A stretch of DNA of 34,328 bases, taken from NCBI GenBank assembly GCA_044370475.1, contig JBILVK010000023.1:1-34328 (forward strand), written 5' to 3'. The notes below the pieces were generated by a model, which did not search any database, had not been told where the DNA came from, and saw only the letters and a list, made by a program, of their open reading frames with translations. This DNA is from B1 sp044370475 (GTDB lineage Bacteria > Bacteroidota > Bacteroidia > UKL13-3). Shown here piece by piece: positions 1 through 7,008 of the stretch (positions are counted from its first letter, which is position 1; each line of letters begins with the position of its first letter). Both the position numbers and the translations under genes were made by a program.

Positions 1-2682
1 ATTTTTAGTTTTGCGAACCACATCACCCAAACGTGGTGGATTCAATTGAGAGATAGAATCAAAGCCTACGTTTTCATAAAACTTTCGGTTCAGCACTTCA
101 TTTTGGCCAGAATACACCAAGCGCACTGTAGTAAACAAACCAATACCACCCCCAATTGGGTTCAGCAAAACTTGCTCTCCTGCAGCATACCGCGCAGGGT
201 CATCAAACCTACTAAACTCACAAGTAGCAGTTAAAAACAAGGGCAATTTTATTCCATTAGCTGCTAAGCCATTTGTCCACTTATTAATATCATCAAGCCC
301 CATCACGCGCTCCGCTGTAAGTCCAACCTCACCACCATGTCCGGTATAGTTAAATATAAGCACACCGTTCTGAACCGAATTATTGATGGCTTTTTGCGCA
401 TCAGGAAAACGCGCACCACCCGCAGTACTTTCCTTCTTATAGGCATCCAAAAATATTTTGTCTACATTGTATTCAGGATATAAATTTAAAAGGTTGTTTG
501 CCAAATCTTCGGCCTGTGTTTGGTGCAAATTTCCATCCTCATCATCTGCCACAAAAACCAGTTTATTTCGCCATGGACCAAAAGCCTCAGCAGCACTATA
601 AGAGATAAATTTGTTTACCATTAAAGCAGCCTCTGTTTCATTGGTAACAGGTATTCTACCAATACCCATATCAAGCACCTCGTTTGCGTTAGACCCCATA
701 TCCCATCGGCCTTCACTGGCATCTAAGAAGCCATAAAAATCATCGGAGCAATAGCTTCCTGTTGGGTTAAAAGATTCCCAAGATTCAAAAGTTGGAATGA
801 AATTGGTGTTGGGGTTTTGGCGGTATTTATAATCATAAGAAGCCCTACCAAAAAACGCTGCATATTTAGGTGCAAGCGATGGAGAACTAGCTCTGTCGTA
901 AAACATCTTAAAGAAATCTCTAATGGCAGATATATCTTGCGCACCAGAAGAAAATTCATTGTAAATTTCCTGAATATTTACCACATGAATATTGAGGTTG
1001 TCTTTCTTTTTGTGATGCTCAGCCAATCTTTTTGCTTCTGTTAAAAACAGTGGGTGACTAATAATAAAGCCATCTGGGATGCTCAGGCCATGCAAATTTT
1101 GATTGCCTATTTTGCCAAAATTAGCCACTTGCAAAAAGTTACTGCCATCATATGCCGCAAAGGTTTTAAGGCTATCAGTAGGGTAGGTAATGGTATAGGA
1201 ATTGTTGCTAAAAGTACCCTCAATAATTTGCGGAGTTAATGGGTCTGTAACATCCATTACTGTAAGGCTTCGGTTTGAACCAATCACGTATTTAGTGATT
1301 TTACCTGCGCCAGTATTTGAGGCATCCTTAAAGATAAAATTACCGCCTAAATTCTTTAATTCTGCCTTGGCCTGAATCTCAAAAAAATCTAGCCAACCCA
1401 AGCTTCCACTGCTAGGTTTAGTGTATAAATAATTCACCGTAAAATTGGCACTATTGCTCAAAAAGGTAGTTTCATCTATGCGCAATCCGCTTGTAAATGC
1501 GTTTTCAAAACCCGGATTTACCGTGCCCATGCCTTGTGTAAGTATGAGGTTATTGTTAATGCTCACCTTAAATTCACTGCCTATAAACGAACGCGAGGTA
1601 ACAGAACTCCTAAAACGGATTGGTTCAGACAGAACTAAATTAGGGATACTTACATTAAAACCCTGTTGCGTTATTCTGTCAAATTCCTCGCCCAGCCACA
1701 CCTTGCCCGACTTTATAAGGTTAACACGTTCGTTGTTGTAAAAGGTTAAATATGTATAATTTGTAACGGTTGCATTCTCTCCAGAAACGGAGTTTGTTTT
1801 TTGCATTCTCTTGCCCGCAGCGCCATTTCCCGTAAGGAAATAATAGGTGGTATCGCAATAATAATTAGATACAAAAGAGTAGGTTTTGGTGCTTGCATTG
1901 TAGTTCCATTGATTGGCTTGCGACTCGCCATAAAACACCAAAAAATCGCCCGGATTAAACCTGCCATCTTCCTCACCCTGCACCCTAACGGCAATTTCCT
2001 TTAGATCATCAATGCGCGGTGCATCATTATTTTGCGGCACCATACCCGCGCCTCTGCCAAATAATTTTAGGTTCCTAGGGTCAATTAAATCTGGATTGAT
2101 GCCCAAAGTTCTTAAAGTAGCGTAATCAATTCTATAGAGTCCGTTTTGCGTGGTGCCAATTTTAACCCATTCGCCCGTGGCAAGCACAGAATTATCGGCG
2201 TAAATCTGTTTTTTTCGGTTCGAACCAAAAGCGCTTGCGCCAGAAGTTGTGTAGGAAAGTTGAAATTTCTCTAATTTTTTGAAACTTCCAGCTTCCTTGC
2301 GCAGAGGATTGATGTGAAAAAGGATCACAGATTTTCCTCTTTCTATGCCAATGCTATAAGTTAATTGATAATTCGATTCAACTTTTGCAGCAGAAATTAG
2401 GGAAGAATTTGTTAAAGAAGACTCTTGGAGGGGGATTAATTTTACATTTTGCACCTCAAATTGCCCCACAGCATAGCTTCCTTGAAATAGTGGGGTGCTG
2501 GGATTTTGGGGTAAAAAGGTGACATCTTGAAACAAATTTTGGACAGATTTGGCGTCATTCCACTTGATTGATAGGGGGCTACTGATAGATTGAGCGAGCA
2601 GATTGGCGCCAAAAGCACAAAAAACCACCATGATAATCAGTGTTTTTATATCAAAATTTCTTAAATTTTTTAATAATTGCAT
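1..2682 (-). CDS. porU: T9SS sortase PorU, C25 (gingipain-like) peptidase; 3' end outside window
   Basis: The frame is open from the ATG at 2682 down to position 1 (894 codons) with no stop, so the C-terminus is cut by the window edge; PorU proteins usually exceed 1100 residues. The N-terminus has a signal peptide (hydrophobic LIIMVVFCAFGANLLAQ). The C25 domain begins near residue 535. It carries a GHGG motif with the likely catalytic His782 (NYTGHGGEVG) and the likely nucleophile Cys821 (FLTATCEFSRFDDP). PorU is the outer-membrane sortase that cleaves C-terminal sorting domains from T9SS cargo and helps attach cargo to the cell surface. It diverges from a porP gene and lies near gldJ, a porU-gldJ neighbourhood familiar from flavobacteria. 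The identification is firm from the fold motifs plus context; the missing C-terminus cannot be assessed. Confidence 0.93.
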   Translation of the reverse strand, partial: MQLLKNLRNFDIKTLIIMVVFCAFGANLLAQSISSPLSIKWNDAKSVQNLFQDVTFLPQNPSTPLFQGSYAVGQFEVQNVKLIPLQESSLTNSSLISAAKVESNYQLTYSIGIERGKSVILFHINPLRKEAGSFKKLEKFQLSYTTSGASAFGSNRKKQIYADNSVLATGEWVKIGTTQNGLYRIDYATLRTLGINPDLIDPRNLKLFGRGAGMVPQNNDAPRIDDLKEIAVRVQGEEDGRFNPGDFLVFYGESQANQWNYNASTKTYSFVSNYYCDTTYYFLTGNGAAGKRMQKTNSVSGENATVTNYTYLTFYNNERVNLIKSGKVWLGEEFDRITQQGFNVSIPNLVLSEPIRFRSSVTSRSFIGSEFKVSINNNLILTQGMGTVNPGFENAFTSGLRIDETTFLSNSANFTVNYLYTKPSSGSLGWLDFFEIQAKAELKNLGGNFIFKDASNTGAGKITKYVIGSNRSLTVMDVTDPLTPQIIEGTFSNNSYTITYPTDSLKTFAAYDGSNFLQVANFGKIGNQNLHGLSIPDGFIISHPLFLTEAKRLAEHHKKKDNLNIHVVNIQEIYNEFSSGAQDISAIRDFFKMFYDRASSPSLAPKYAAFFGRASYDYKYRQNPNTNFIPTFESWESFNPTGSYCSDDFYGFLDASEGRWDMGSNANEVLDMGIGRIPVTNETEAALMVNKFISYSAAEAFGPWRNKLVFVADDEDGNLHQTQAEDLANNLLNLYPEYNVDKIFLDAYKKESTAGGARFPDAQKAINNSVQNGVLIFNYTGHGGEVGLTAERVMGLDDINKWTNGLAANGIKLPLFLTATCEFSRFDDPARYAAGEQVLLNPIGGGIGLFTTVRLVYSGQNEVLNRKFYENVGFDSISQLNPPRLGDVVRKTKN
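1620..1632 (+). repeat. Dispersed 13-mer TTGGTTCAGACMG, copy 1
   Basis: Exact copy (M = A), inside porU. The host gene runs on the opposite strand and here encodes part of LSEPIRF. Confidence 0.85.
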
Positions 2683-2838
2683 GGTTTCTTACAAAATACT
2701 TATTATTGAAAATTCGTTAGTACGACTTCTAAACGACAACAAATAAAAACAAATTGTGTTGTTAAATACGAAGTTTGTAAAAACAATTTACTAATATTGC
2801 ATTTCTATAGGTATTTAGATAGAACCTCTAAAAGATAA
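2683..2838. promoter_or_regulatory. Divergent intergenic region between porU and porP
   Basis: This 156-bp AT-rich spacer must hold the promoters of both divergent genes. On the plus strand TAATATTG (2792-2799) is one base from the Bacteroidota -7 consensus TAnnTTTG, but the nearest upstream TTTG (2774-2777) is too close. No confident -33/-7 pair was found on either strand, so exact promoters are not assigned. Confidence 0.4.
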
Positions 2839-3834
2839 ATGAAGTTAAAACTGAGCTCTGGTTTAAGGGTAAATATATTTGTTTTCATGTTGCTGCTCGT
2901 TGGGGCGGAGGCGTGGTCGCAAGACCCTCAGTTTTCTCAATTTTATGCCAACCCCGTTTATACCAATCCTGCTTTTGCAGGTAGTGTTAACCATGGTAGG
3001 GTAGTAATGAATGTGCGTAACCAATGGCCAAGTATAGCTGGAGCATTTAGAACAGGTAGCTTTACGTACGACGAACATTTCGATAAAATTAATGGTGGAT
3101 TTGCAGTTCAAGCTGGATTTGATGAGCAAGGTGTGGGTACTTTAAGAACCTCATCGGTAAATTTAATTTATGCCTACCAGATTCCGGTGAATAGAAAGTT
3201 TACCATTCAGGCTGCAGTTCAAGCGGGCTTTATGCAAAAGACTTTGGATTTTAGCAAATTGTTGTGGTATGATCAAATTGTGATTACACAAGGATTTATT
3301 AATCCAACCAGTGAGCCAAATGGCGATGGCAGTATCATGACAGCCAATTTTGCCGCAGGTGTTATTGGATATTCTAAGAGTTTTTATGGTGGATTTGCTG
3401 CCCATAATTTATTTGAACCCAACCAATCATTTTTTGTAGGAAGTGCAAGCCCAATTCCAAGAAGGTATACCGGACATATGGGGGTAGTTATTCCCATTGT
3501 TAGAGATAGGAATGAGAGAAATCAAGTGAACTTATATCCAAATGTGATTGTTAAATCTCAACGCCAATTTAACCAAGTAAACCTTGGTTTGTACATGAGC
3601 AAAGGACCTTATATAGGAGGTGCTTATTTCCGCCAAAACAGTAGAAACTCAGATGCGGTTATTTTATTAGTAGGTGTAAGAACGCCTAAAATTAAGATAG
3701 GCTATTCATACGATGCCACCATTAGTGAAGCTAAAACGGGTGCAACCAATTCGCACGAAGTATCTATTGCCTTAGAACTGAAGAAACGCGTGCCAAAAGC
3801 CAAACCGCGTAAGGTTACTTGCCCAGATTTTTAG
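2839..3834 (+). CDS. PorP/SprF family type IX secretion outer-membrane protein (copy 1)
   Basis: A 331-residue protein with a signal peptide ending around EAWSQ, followed at once by the family hallmark QDPQFSQFYANPVYTNPAFAGS. The rest is a predicted outer-membrane beta-barrel with alternating aromatic strands, and the C-terminal HEVSIALEL segment is typical of the family. PorP is a T9SS component in Porphyromonas gingivalis; SprF-like paralogues in Flavobacterium are needed for secretion of type B-domain cargo such as SprB. The ATG at 2839 precedes a good signal peptide. It is followed 141 nt later by a second family member, with no clear terminator between. Whether this copy is the core component or a cargo-specific partner cannot be told from sequence alone. 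Confidence 0.9.
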   Translation: MKLKLSSGLRVNIFVFMLLLVGAEAWSQDPQFSQFYANPVYTNPAFAGSVNHGRVVMNVRNQWPSIAGAFRTGSFTYDEHFDKINGGFAVQAGFDEQGVGTLRTSSVNLIYAYQIPVNRKFTIQAAVQAGFMQKTLDFSKLLWYDQIVITQGFINPTSEPNGDGSIMTANFAAGVIGYSKSFYGGFAAHNLFEPNQSFFVGSASPIPRRYTGHMGVVIPIVRDRNERNQVNLYPNVIVKSQRQFNQVNLGLYMSKGPYIGGAYFRQNSRNSDAVILLVGVRTPKIKIGYSYDATISEAKTGATNSHEVSIALELKKRVPKAKPRKVTCPDF

Positions 3835-4026
3835 TGTCTTGTATGGCTTTTGTTTTTAGCCTCAATAGCTTGCCTTTTTATCCTTTCTTTGCCCTATTTA
3901 TCCAAGATAGGGGAGTATTAGCCAGTCAATATTTATTTAGGCCATTTTAATACGTCATTTTATCGGGCAAATAATTTGCATTTCAGAAATTTATCCGTAA
4001 TTTCCGACCAATTATATTTTTTATAC

Positions 4027-5019
4027 ATGAAGAGAATTGTATTTTTTCTGTTGTTTGTTGCGGTAAATATTCAAGTGTTGTTAGCCCAGGATCCGCAATT
4101 GAGTCAGTACTACGCCTCTTCTTTATACACCAATCCTGCAATGGCAGGGGCTTCTAGAAATATCAGGTTAACCATGAATGCGCGCAATCAGTATACTGCT
4201 TTGCAAAATAATTATAAGACGGGCGTAATTGGAGTGGATGCCTACATGGGAAAGATTAAAAGTGGCTTGGGATTAGTAAGTATGTACGATGTAGCAGGCG
4301 ATGGTTTTGTGACTACCACTTCGGTAAGTGGAATTTATTCCTACAATTTGGAAATAAATAGGGAATGGGCCTTTAATGCAGCGCTTCAGGGTGGAATTAT
4401 TCAAAGAAGGTACGATTTTTCTAAGTTTGTTTTTTACGACCAATTAGACCCAACGCGTGGCGCAGTTTTACCTACTGCCGAGGCTAAGGGTTTAGAACAA
4501 ATTACCGTACCTAATTTTTCTACCGGGGTATTATTGTATAACAGCCGCATGTTTTTTGGTGCAGCCATTCACAATTTAATGGAGCCAAACATGAGTTATT
4601 ATTATAGAGACAAGGACGATGAGGCATTAAAACTCCCAAGAAGATATACAGCCCATGGAGGAGTAAATATATATTTAAACAAAACAAGGTATGAGGAAGA
4701 GAGAATAATTTTTTCTCCTAATATTTTGTTTATGCAACAAAGAAACTTTTACCAGATGAATTTAGGCTTCTTCATCAAGCAAAAGGCGCTTACGCTGGGA
4801 ACTTGGTTCAGACAGACCTCAAATAATGCAGATGCTGCAATTTTCTTGATAGGTTTGCGTTTTCCTACAGTAAAAGTGGGTTACAGTTACGACGCCATTA
4901 TCTCTAAGGCCAAGCAGGCCACTGTGGGTTCCCATGAAATATCTTTGGTATTTGAAATCACGCCAAGGGTTAGAAATGGGGTGCGTTATAACAAAAAGCT
5001 GGCTTGTCCGGTCTTATAA
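4027..5019 (+). CDS. PorP/SprF family type IX secretion outer-membrane protein (copy 2)
   Basis: A 330-residue paralogue of the preceding gene. The ATG at 4027 is chosen because it directly begins the signal peptide (MKRIVFFLLFVAVNIQVLLA). The frame stays open upstream to a TTG at 3976, but that would put 17 hydrophilic residues before the signal. The mature start QDPQLSQYYASSLYTNPAMAGAS matches the family motif. Conserved stretches shared with copy 1 include ARYDFSKFVFYDQ-like, PRRYTAHGG and KVGYSYDA.ISKAK segments. It is a predicted outer-membrane beta-barrel acting in T9SS or gliding. Divergence from copy 1 is too great for a recent duplication. It contains one exact copy of the dispersed 13-mer at 4803-4815. 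Confidence 0.9.
   Translation: MKRIVFFLLFVAVNIQVLLAQDPQLSQYYASSLYTNPAMAGASRNIRLTMNARNQYTALQNNYKTGVIGVDAYMGKIKSGLGLVSMYDVAGDGFVTTTSVSGIYSYNLEINREWAFNAALQGGIIQRRYDFSKFVFYDQLDPTRGAVLPTAEAKGLEQITVPNFSTGVLLYNSRMFFGAAIHNLMEPNMSYYYRDKDDEALKLPRRYTAHGGVNIYLNKTRYEEERIIFSPNILFMQQRNFYQMNLGFFIKQKALTLGTWFRQTSNNADAAIFLIGLRFPTVKVGYSYDAIISKAKQATVGSHEISLVFEITPRVRNGVRYNKKLACPVL
4803..4815 (+). repeat. Dispersed 13-mer TTGGTTCAGACMG, copy 2
   Basis: Exact copy (M = A), inside the second porP/sprF gene, read as part of TWFRQTS. The reading frame differs from the other copies. Confidence 0.85.
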
Positions 5020-5075
5020 TTTTTTCATTTTTCACAAAAATTTGTGGATATGAATGATTTTTTAGAAATATTCGT

Positions 5076-5083
5076 TATGTTTG
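5076..5083 (+). promoter_or_regulatory. Candidate -7 promoter element for gldJ
   Basis: TATGTTTG is a perfect match to the Bacteroidota -7 element TAnnTTTG and lies 24 nt upstream of the gldJ ATG (5108). No TTTG at the usual -33 distance is present, so only half of the promoter is supported. Confidence 0.4.
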
Positions 5084-5107
5084 AAAATTCCAAATAAAGA
5101 TAAAGTG

Positions 5108-6556
5108 ATGAAAACGCTTTCAAAATTATTCCTATTTTCACTCCTCGGGGTGGGTGTGATGTACACCTCTTCTTGTAACAAAGCAGGTAAGTCTAGTACT
5201 ACTGGTTGGAAGTACAATGATGCCAAATGGGGTGGCTTCGAAAAACACAAATTCAAGGAGCAAGAAACTGGTCCGGGCTTAGTATTTGTTGAGGGAGGTT
5301 CCTTTACCATGGGTTCTTCTGAGACAGATCTTACCTATGATCACAACAACTTTAAGCGCAGAATTTCTGTGAGCAGCTTCTACATGGATGAAACTGAGGT
5401 AACCAATTTCCATTACTTGGAATATTTACATTGGTTAATGCGTCAGCATGCAGACAATCCAATTGTATTCACAAAAGCATTGCCAGATACTTTGGTATGG
5501 CGTGATAAGTTATCATACAACGAGCCTTACGTGTTGTATTATTTACGTCACCCTGCCTACAGAGACTACCCAACAGTGGGTGTGAGCTGGGTTCAGGCTG
5601 CAGAGTATTGCAAATGGCGTACAGACCGTGTAAACGAAATGATTATGGTGCGCGAAGGATTCGTTAATTTGGATATCCAAAAGCAAACTGGTGATCAAAA
5701 CTTTAACACTGAAGCTTACTTATTGGGATTATATACTCCAAGTGTAAAGAAAGAATTACGTGATTATTCTCCAGGTGGAAAAACTCGTCAGGTACGTATG
5801 GAAGATGGTATTTTGTTACCAAGCTACCGCCTACCAACAGAAGCTGAGTGGGAATATGCAGCAGGTGCATTTAAATCTGCTGGTTACAACGAAAACATTG
5901 ATGTAAAGCGCATCTATCCTTGGAATGGTTTAACCTTGCGTAGAGGTGATACAGAGAAAACGCGTGGTAGAATGTATGCTAACTATACCCGTGGTAGAGG
6001 TGATGGAGCAGGTGTTGCTGGTAACTTAAACGATGGTGCTTTATATACTACTTTAGTGAAAGATGGTAAGTTTTTACCGAATGACTTTGGTTTGTACCAT
6101 ATGGGTGGTAATGTAAGCGAGTGGACAAACGATGTTTATCGTCCATTGTCATTGGAAGATATGACTGGCTTTAACCCGCATCGTGGTAACAACTACAAGA
6201 AATACAAAACAGATGCCGATGGTTTTATCTCTGAGAAAGACAGTTTAGGTCGTATGATTTATATCGACGTAACAGAAGAAGATAACGCTAAGCGTAGAAA
6301 TTACAAAAAGGCTGATAATATTGGTTTCAAGGATGAGTTGGTGTATACAGATATTGAGCAAAAATATGAGTATGGCGCAACTTCTTTAATTGATAATGCA
6401 GCGCGCGTTTACAAAGGTGGTAGCTGGGCTGATAGAGCTTATTGGTTAAGTCCGGGTACTCGTAGGTACTTAGACCAAGATCAAGCAACTGCAACCATTG
6501 GATTCCGTTGTGTAATGGATCGCGTAGGTGAGATGACTAAGAAGGGTAAGAAGTAG
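5108..6556 (+). CDS. gldJ: Gliding motility / T9SS lipoprotein GldJ (FGE-sulfatase fold)
   Basis: A 482-residue protein. The ATG at 5108 is chosen over an in-frame TTG at 5081 because it starts the signal peptide directly. The peptide leads to Cys23 (YTSSC), a lipobox-like site. After a short linker with the GldJ-type motif TGWKYNDAKWGGF, a formylglycine-generating-enzyme (FGE-sulfatase) fold runs from about residue 56 (GPGLVFVEGGSFTMGS) to the end (GSWADRAYWLSPGTRRYL then IGFRCVMDR). Other fold landmarks are MDETEVTN, YRLPTEAEWEYAA and HMGGNVSEWTNDV. GldJ is an essential gliding and T9SS lipoprotein that stabilises other Gld components; the fold is structural here, not known to be enzymatic. 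GldK shares the fold, but the N-terminal motif and porU linkage favour GldJ. A strong terminator follows. Confidence 0.92.
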   Translation: MKTLSKLFLFSLLGVGVMYTSSCNKAGKSSTTGWKYNDAKWGGFEKHKFKEQETGPGLVFVEGGSFTMGSSETDLTYDHNNFKRRISVSSFYMDETEVTNFHYLEYLHWLMRQHADNPIVFTKALPDTLVWRDKLSYNEPYVLYYLRHPAYRDYPTVGVSWVQAAEYCKWRTDRVNEMIMVREGFVNLDIQKQTGDQNFNTEAYLLGLYTPSVKKELRDYSPGGKTRQVRMEDGILLPSYRLPTEAEWEYAAGAFKSAGYNENIDVKRIYPWNGLTLRRGDTEKTRGRMYANYTRGRGDGAGVAGNLNDGALYTTLVKDGKFLPNDFGLYHMGGNVSEWTNDVYRPLSLEDMTGFNPHRGNNYKKYKTDADGFISEKDSLGRMIYIDVTEEDNAKRRNYKKADNIGFKDELVYTDIEQKYEYGATSLIDNAARVYKGGSWADRAYWLSPGTRRYLDQDQATATIGFRCVMDRVGEMTKKGKK

Positions 6557-6601
6557 TCGATAGTCCATGGACCTTAGACCATAGTTTTTGAAAATAGTTA
6601 A

Positions 6602-6667
6602 GGCATGAAATTTGAGTTTTTGGGGTTTATTTAGCCTCGTTTAAACTCAAGTTTCATGCCTTTTTTT
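6602..6667 (+). terminator. Strong intrinsic terminator of gldJ
   Basis: An 18-bp stem pairs 6602-6619 with 6643-6660, with a single G-U wobble. The loop is 23 nt (6620-6642) and seven T residues (6661-6667) follow. It lies 45 nt after the gldJ stop. There is no A-run on the 5' side, so it acts mainly on the plus strand. Confidence 0.85.
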
Positions 6668-6683
6668 GCTTTTAGTTTAAAGC

Positions 6684-6711
6684 TGCTGGCATCTGGCTCC
6701 TGGCTTCTGGC
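6684..6711 (+). repeat. Four tandem 7-bp units (nnCTGGC)
   Basis: The units TGCTGGC, ATCTGGC, TCCTGGC and TTCTGGC follow each other without gaps. They lie inside the repeat island between gldJ and the SBBP protein. Confidence 0.7.
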
Positions 6712-6730
6712 GGGGGTGGTCTTTGCTTTG

Positions 6731-6756
6731 TCAGCCGAAGCTTTAGCGTAGGCTGA
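6731..6756. repeat. Short palindromic element in intergenic island
   Basis: TCAGCC (6731-6736) and GGCTGA (6751-6756) form a 6-bp stem around GAAGCTTTAGCGTA. The element resembles short dispersed palindromes in uncultured bacterial genomes that, when translated, give AYAKASA-like words. That resemblance is recalled and not checked. Confidence 0.4.
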
Positions 6757-7008
6757 GTCTTTAGTCTTTAGTTTGGTGGTTTCACGCAGATTTCGCGGAA
6801 CAGCGTTTATTTGAAATAGATTTCGCAGATTTATCTTTTTGATTTTTTCGAGAAATAGAATTTCTTTCAATAGAATAAACCTGCGGGGAATTTATTGGGT
6901 TGGAAGGAATACCTAAATTGTATTGGCAGGATATAAAAAAATCTGTGAATCTGTGGCTAACAAGCGCAAAGGTACTATGGTCTATGGTCCATGATCTATG
7001 GACTTTCT

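Larger units (their letters stand above)
6561..7003. repeat. Gene-free repeat mosaic with inverted ends
   Basis: The 452-bp gap between convergent gldJ and the SBBP protein holds no credible gene. Its two ends are inverted copies: 6565-6585 matches the reverse complement of 6974-6994 at 19 of 21 bases. Inside are the gldJ terminator, a 7-bp tandem repeat, a small palindrome, and two AGATTTCGC words (6788-6796 and 6818-6826) loosely mirrored by ATCTGTGAATCTGTGGC (6941-6957). Short dispersed intergenic words of this style are common in environmental Bacteroidota genomes (recalled, not searched). Confidence 0.6.

Noticed and set aside
3892..3912. CCCTAT...ATAGGG hairpin between the two porP genes as a terminator
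   Set aside because: The stem is only 6 bp with a 9-nt loop and no T-run follows. Read-through into the second porP gene is more likely.
3975..4005. Promoter for the second porP gene (TTTG, 19-nt spacer, TAATTTCC)
   Set aside because: Spacing is good, but the -7 element lacks the final TG of TAnnTTTG. It is too weak to list as a feature.
6987..7003. GTCCAT/ATGGAC hairpin just after the SBBP gene stop as its terminator
   Set aside because: The 6-bp stem is not followed by a U-run on the minus strand. It is better explained as part of the inverted intergenic repeat.
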